In this document: positions 13,459 to 14,095 of the stretch, one piece after another
Position numbering within the stretch: the stretch's first letter is position 1
Layout of the letters: every line of letters starts with the position of its first letter
DNA from: Acidimicrobiia bacterium
GTDB lineage: Bacteria; Actinomycetota; Acidimicrobiia; Acidimicrobiales; Acidimicrobilacustridaceae
Assembly: GCA_018882825.1 (NCBI GenBank)
Contig: VERC01000032.1
Location: 1 to 14,095, forward strand
DNA: 14,095 nucleotides
Reading direction: 5' to 3'
Notes under the pieces: generated by a model
What the model was told of the DNA's origin: nothing
What the model saw: the letters and a program-made list of their open reading frames with translations, nothing else
The model's database searches: none
Program-made: the position numbers and the translations under genes

Positions 13459-14095
13459 TCATGCGCCCACTCCGATCGATGGGACGGATGACGCGATCGC
13501 CGCTGCTCCCTCGGACGAGTGGTGCTCGATCTTCCGCTCTCCGGCCAGAGCGGCAGCGATCCCGGCGGCGATGATGGCGATGGCGGCGAGGATCACCAAC
13601 ACGGTGGTCAGCACCCGCGACACCTGCGGCTTCAGAGCCAGCAGCACGCAGACCAGGAAGAACACCAGCGCCACCAGACCGAAGATCCACACCGACGCCG
13701 TCTTCGACACCGTGAGCAGCACGCGGGAGAGGCCGATGGCGATGATGGCCACGGTCACGATGGAGATGACCGGTACCCGCAGTGGATCGATGAAGCGGTG
13801 GTAGAGGCCGATGTTGGCCCCGGCATCGCCGGTGGCGTGCTCGGCCCAGGTGCGCAGAGTCCACACGAAGGCGATGCAGACTGCAACGGCTACGGCGGCG
13901 ATGGTCATCCAGCGAGTCCCCGTGGCCAACCCGATGAGGAAGAACACGGTGGTGAGCGCGGTCAGGGCCGGGAGGTAGTTCACGCCCACCGGTGCCGGGA
14001 CCACGGGCGCGGTCTCGGTGTGCACGACCTGGGCCTGGGCCGCCGGGTCGGCATCGCGGAAGGCGATGAGGATCCCGGCGAGGAACCCCGAGGCC
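13459..14095 (-). CDS. Membrane protein of unknown function upstream of ctaC (5' end beyond window)
   Basis: I do not recognise this protein. From GTG 14025 the frame gives 188 residues with hydrophobic segments at about 17-36, 39-57, 84-104, 111-130 and 136-160, and a hydrophilic Ser- and Ala-rich C-terminus. The frame stays open for 23 more codons to the window edge and has no start codon there. Those codons encode ASGFLAGILIAFRDADPA, which reads like the end of another membrane helix. GTG 14025 also has no spaced Shine-Dalgarno site. I therefore take it as a partial gene that begins outside the window. No cofactor-binding His or Cys cluster is evident in the part seen. It is 59 bp upstream of ctaC on the same strand with no evident promoter between, so it probably belongs to the oxidase operon as an accessory subunit or assembly protein; that role is an inference. 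Confidence 0.7.
   Translation of the reverse strand, partial: ASGFLAGILIAFRDADPAAQAQVVHTETAPVVPAPVGVNYLPALTALTTVFFLIGLATGTRWMTIAAVAVAVCIAFVWTLRTWAEHATGDAGANIGLYHRFIDPLRVPVISIVTVAIIAIGLSRVLLTVSKTASVWIFGLVALVFFLVCVLLALKPQVSRVLTTVLVILAAIAIIAAGIAAALAGERKIEHHSSEGAAAIASSVPSIGVGA

Noticed and set aside
10384..13804. Large plus-strand open frames opposite ctaD and ctaC (397 and 443 codons), and a 600-codon minus frame inside ctaD
   Set aside because: All lie wholly over strongly conserved oxidase genes and have the His, Asp, Gln or Arg-rich low-complexity composition of shadow frames.

Overview
The window is GC-rich throughout, tightly packed and uniform in composition. I see no mobile element, tRNA, rRNA, CRISPR array or phage gene. 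A WhiB-family iron-sulfur regulator at the left edge places it in the Actinobacteria (Actinomycetota). An F420-type luciferase-like oxidoreductase and apparent leaderless promoters (TANNNT six bases before the start codon) fit that. A Bacillus-like ctaCDEFG oxidase cluster, rather than the scattered mycobacterial arrangement, makes a deep-branching lineage such as Acidimicrobiia plausible. That last step is inference.

Left part (1-3015, all plus strand): a WhiB protein with an AT-hook-like tail; a two-gene operon for a membrane-anchored TlpA/ResA-like thioredoxin and the CcdA electron carrier that would re-reduce it; then a leaderless LLM-class oxidoreductase. Middle part (3069-8157): pdxH (minus) diverges from a ClC-family antiporter with fluoride-type (CLC-F) signatures. 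This converges on serS (minus). serS diverges across only 39 bp from an ABC-2 exporter pair (ATPase and permease, 4-bp overlap).

Right part (8135-14095, all minus strand, read right to left): a partial membrane protein of unknown function, then ctaC (subunit II with a fused cytochrome c domain), ctaD (subunit I), ctaE (subunit III), ctaF (small subunit IV) and ctaG (CuB assembly factor). This is a complete caa3-type cytochrome c oxidase operon. The CuA, CuB, heme a, heme a3 and heme c ligands are all visible.

Functional links: the TlpA-CcdA pair can deliver reductant outside the membrane for the CxxCH heme site and possibly the copper sites of the oxidase. The exporter is of a family that, from memory, lies next to heme A synthase genes in mycobacteria, and here it abuts ctaG. 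Together these suggest a neighbourhood for oxidase biogenesis. Most genes are ordinary for the lineage. The best leads are the exporter, the partial membrane protein upstream of ctaC, the fluoride-type ClC and the repeated leaderless promoter geometry.
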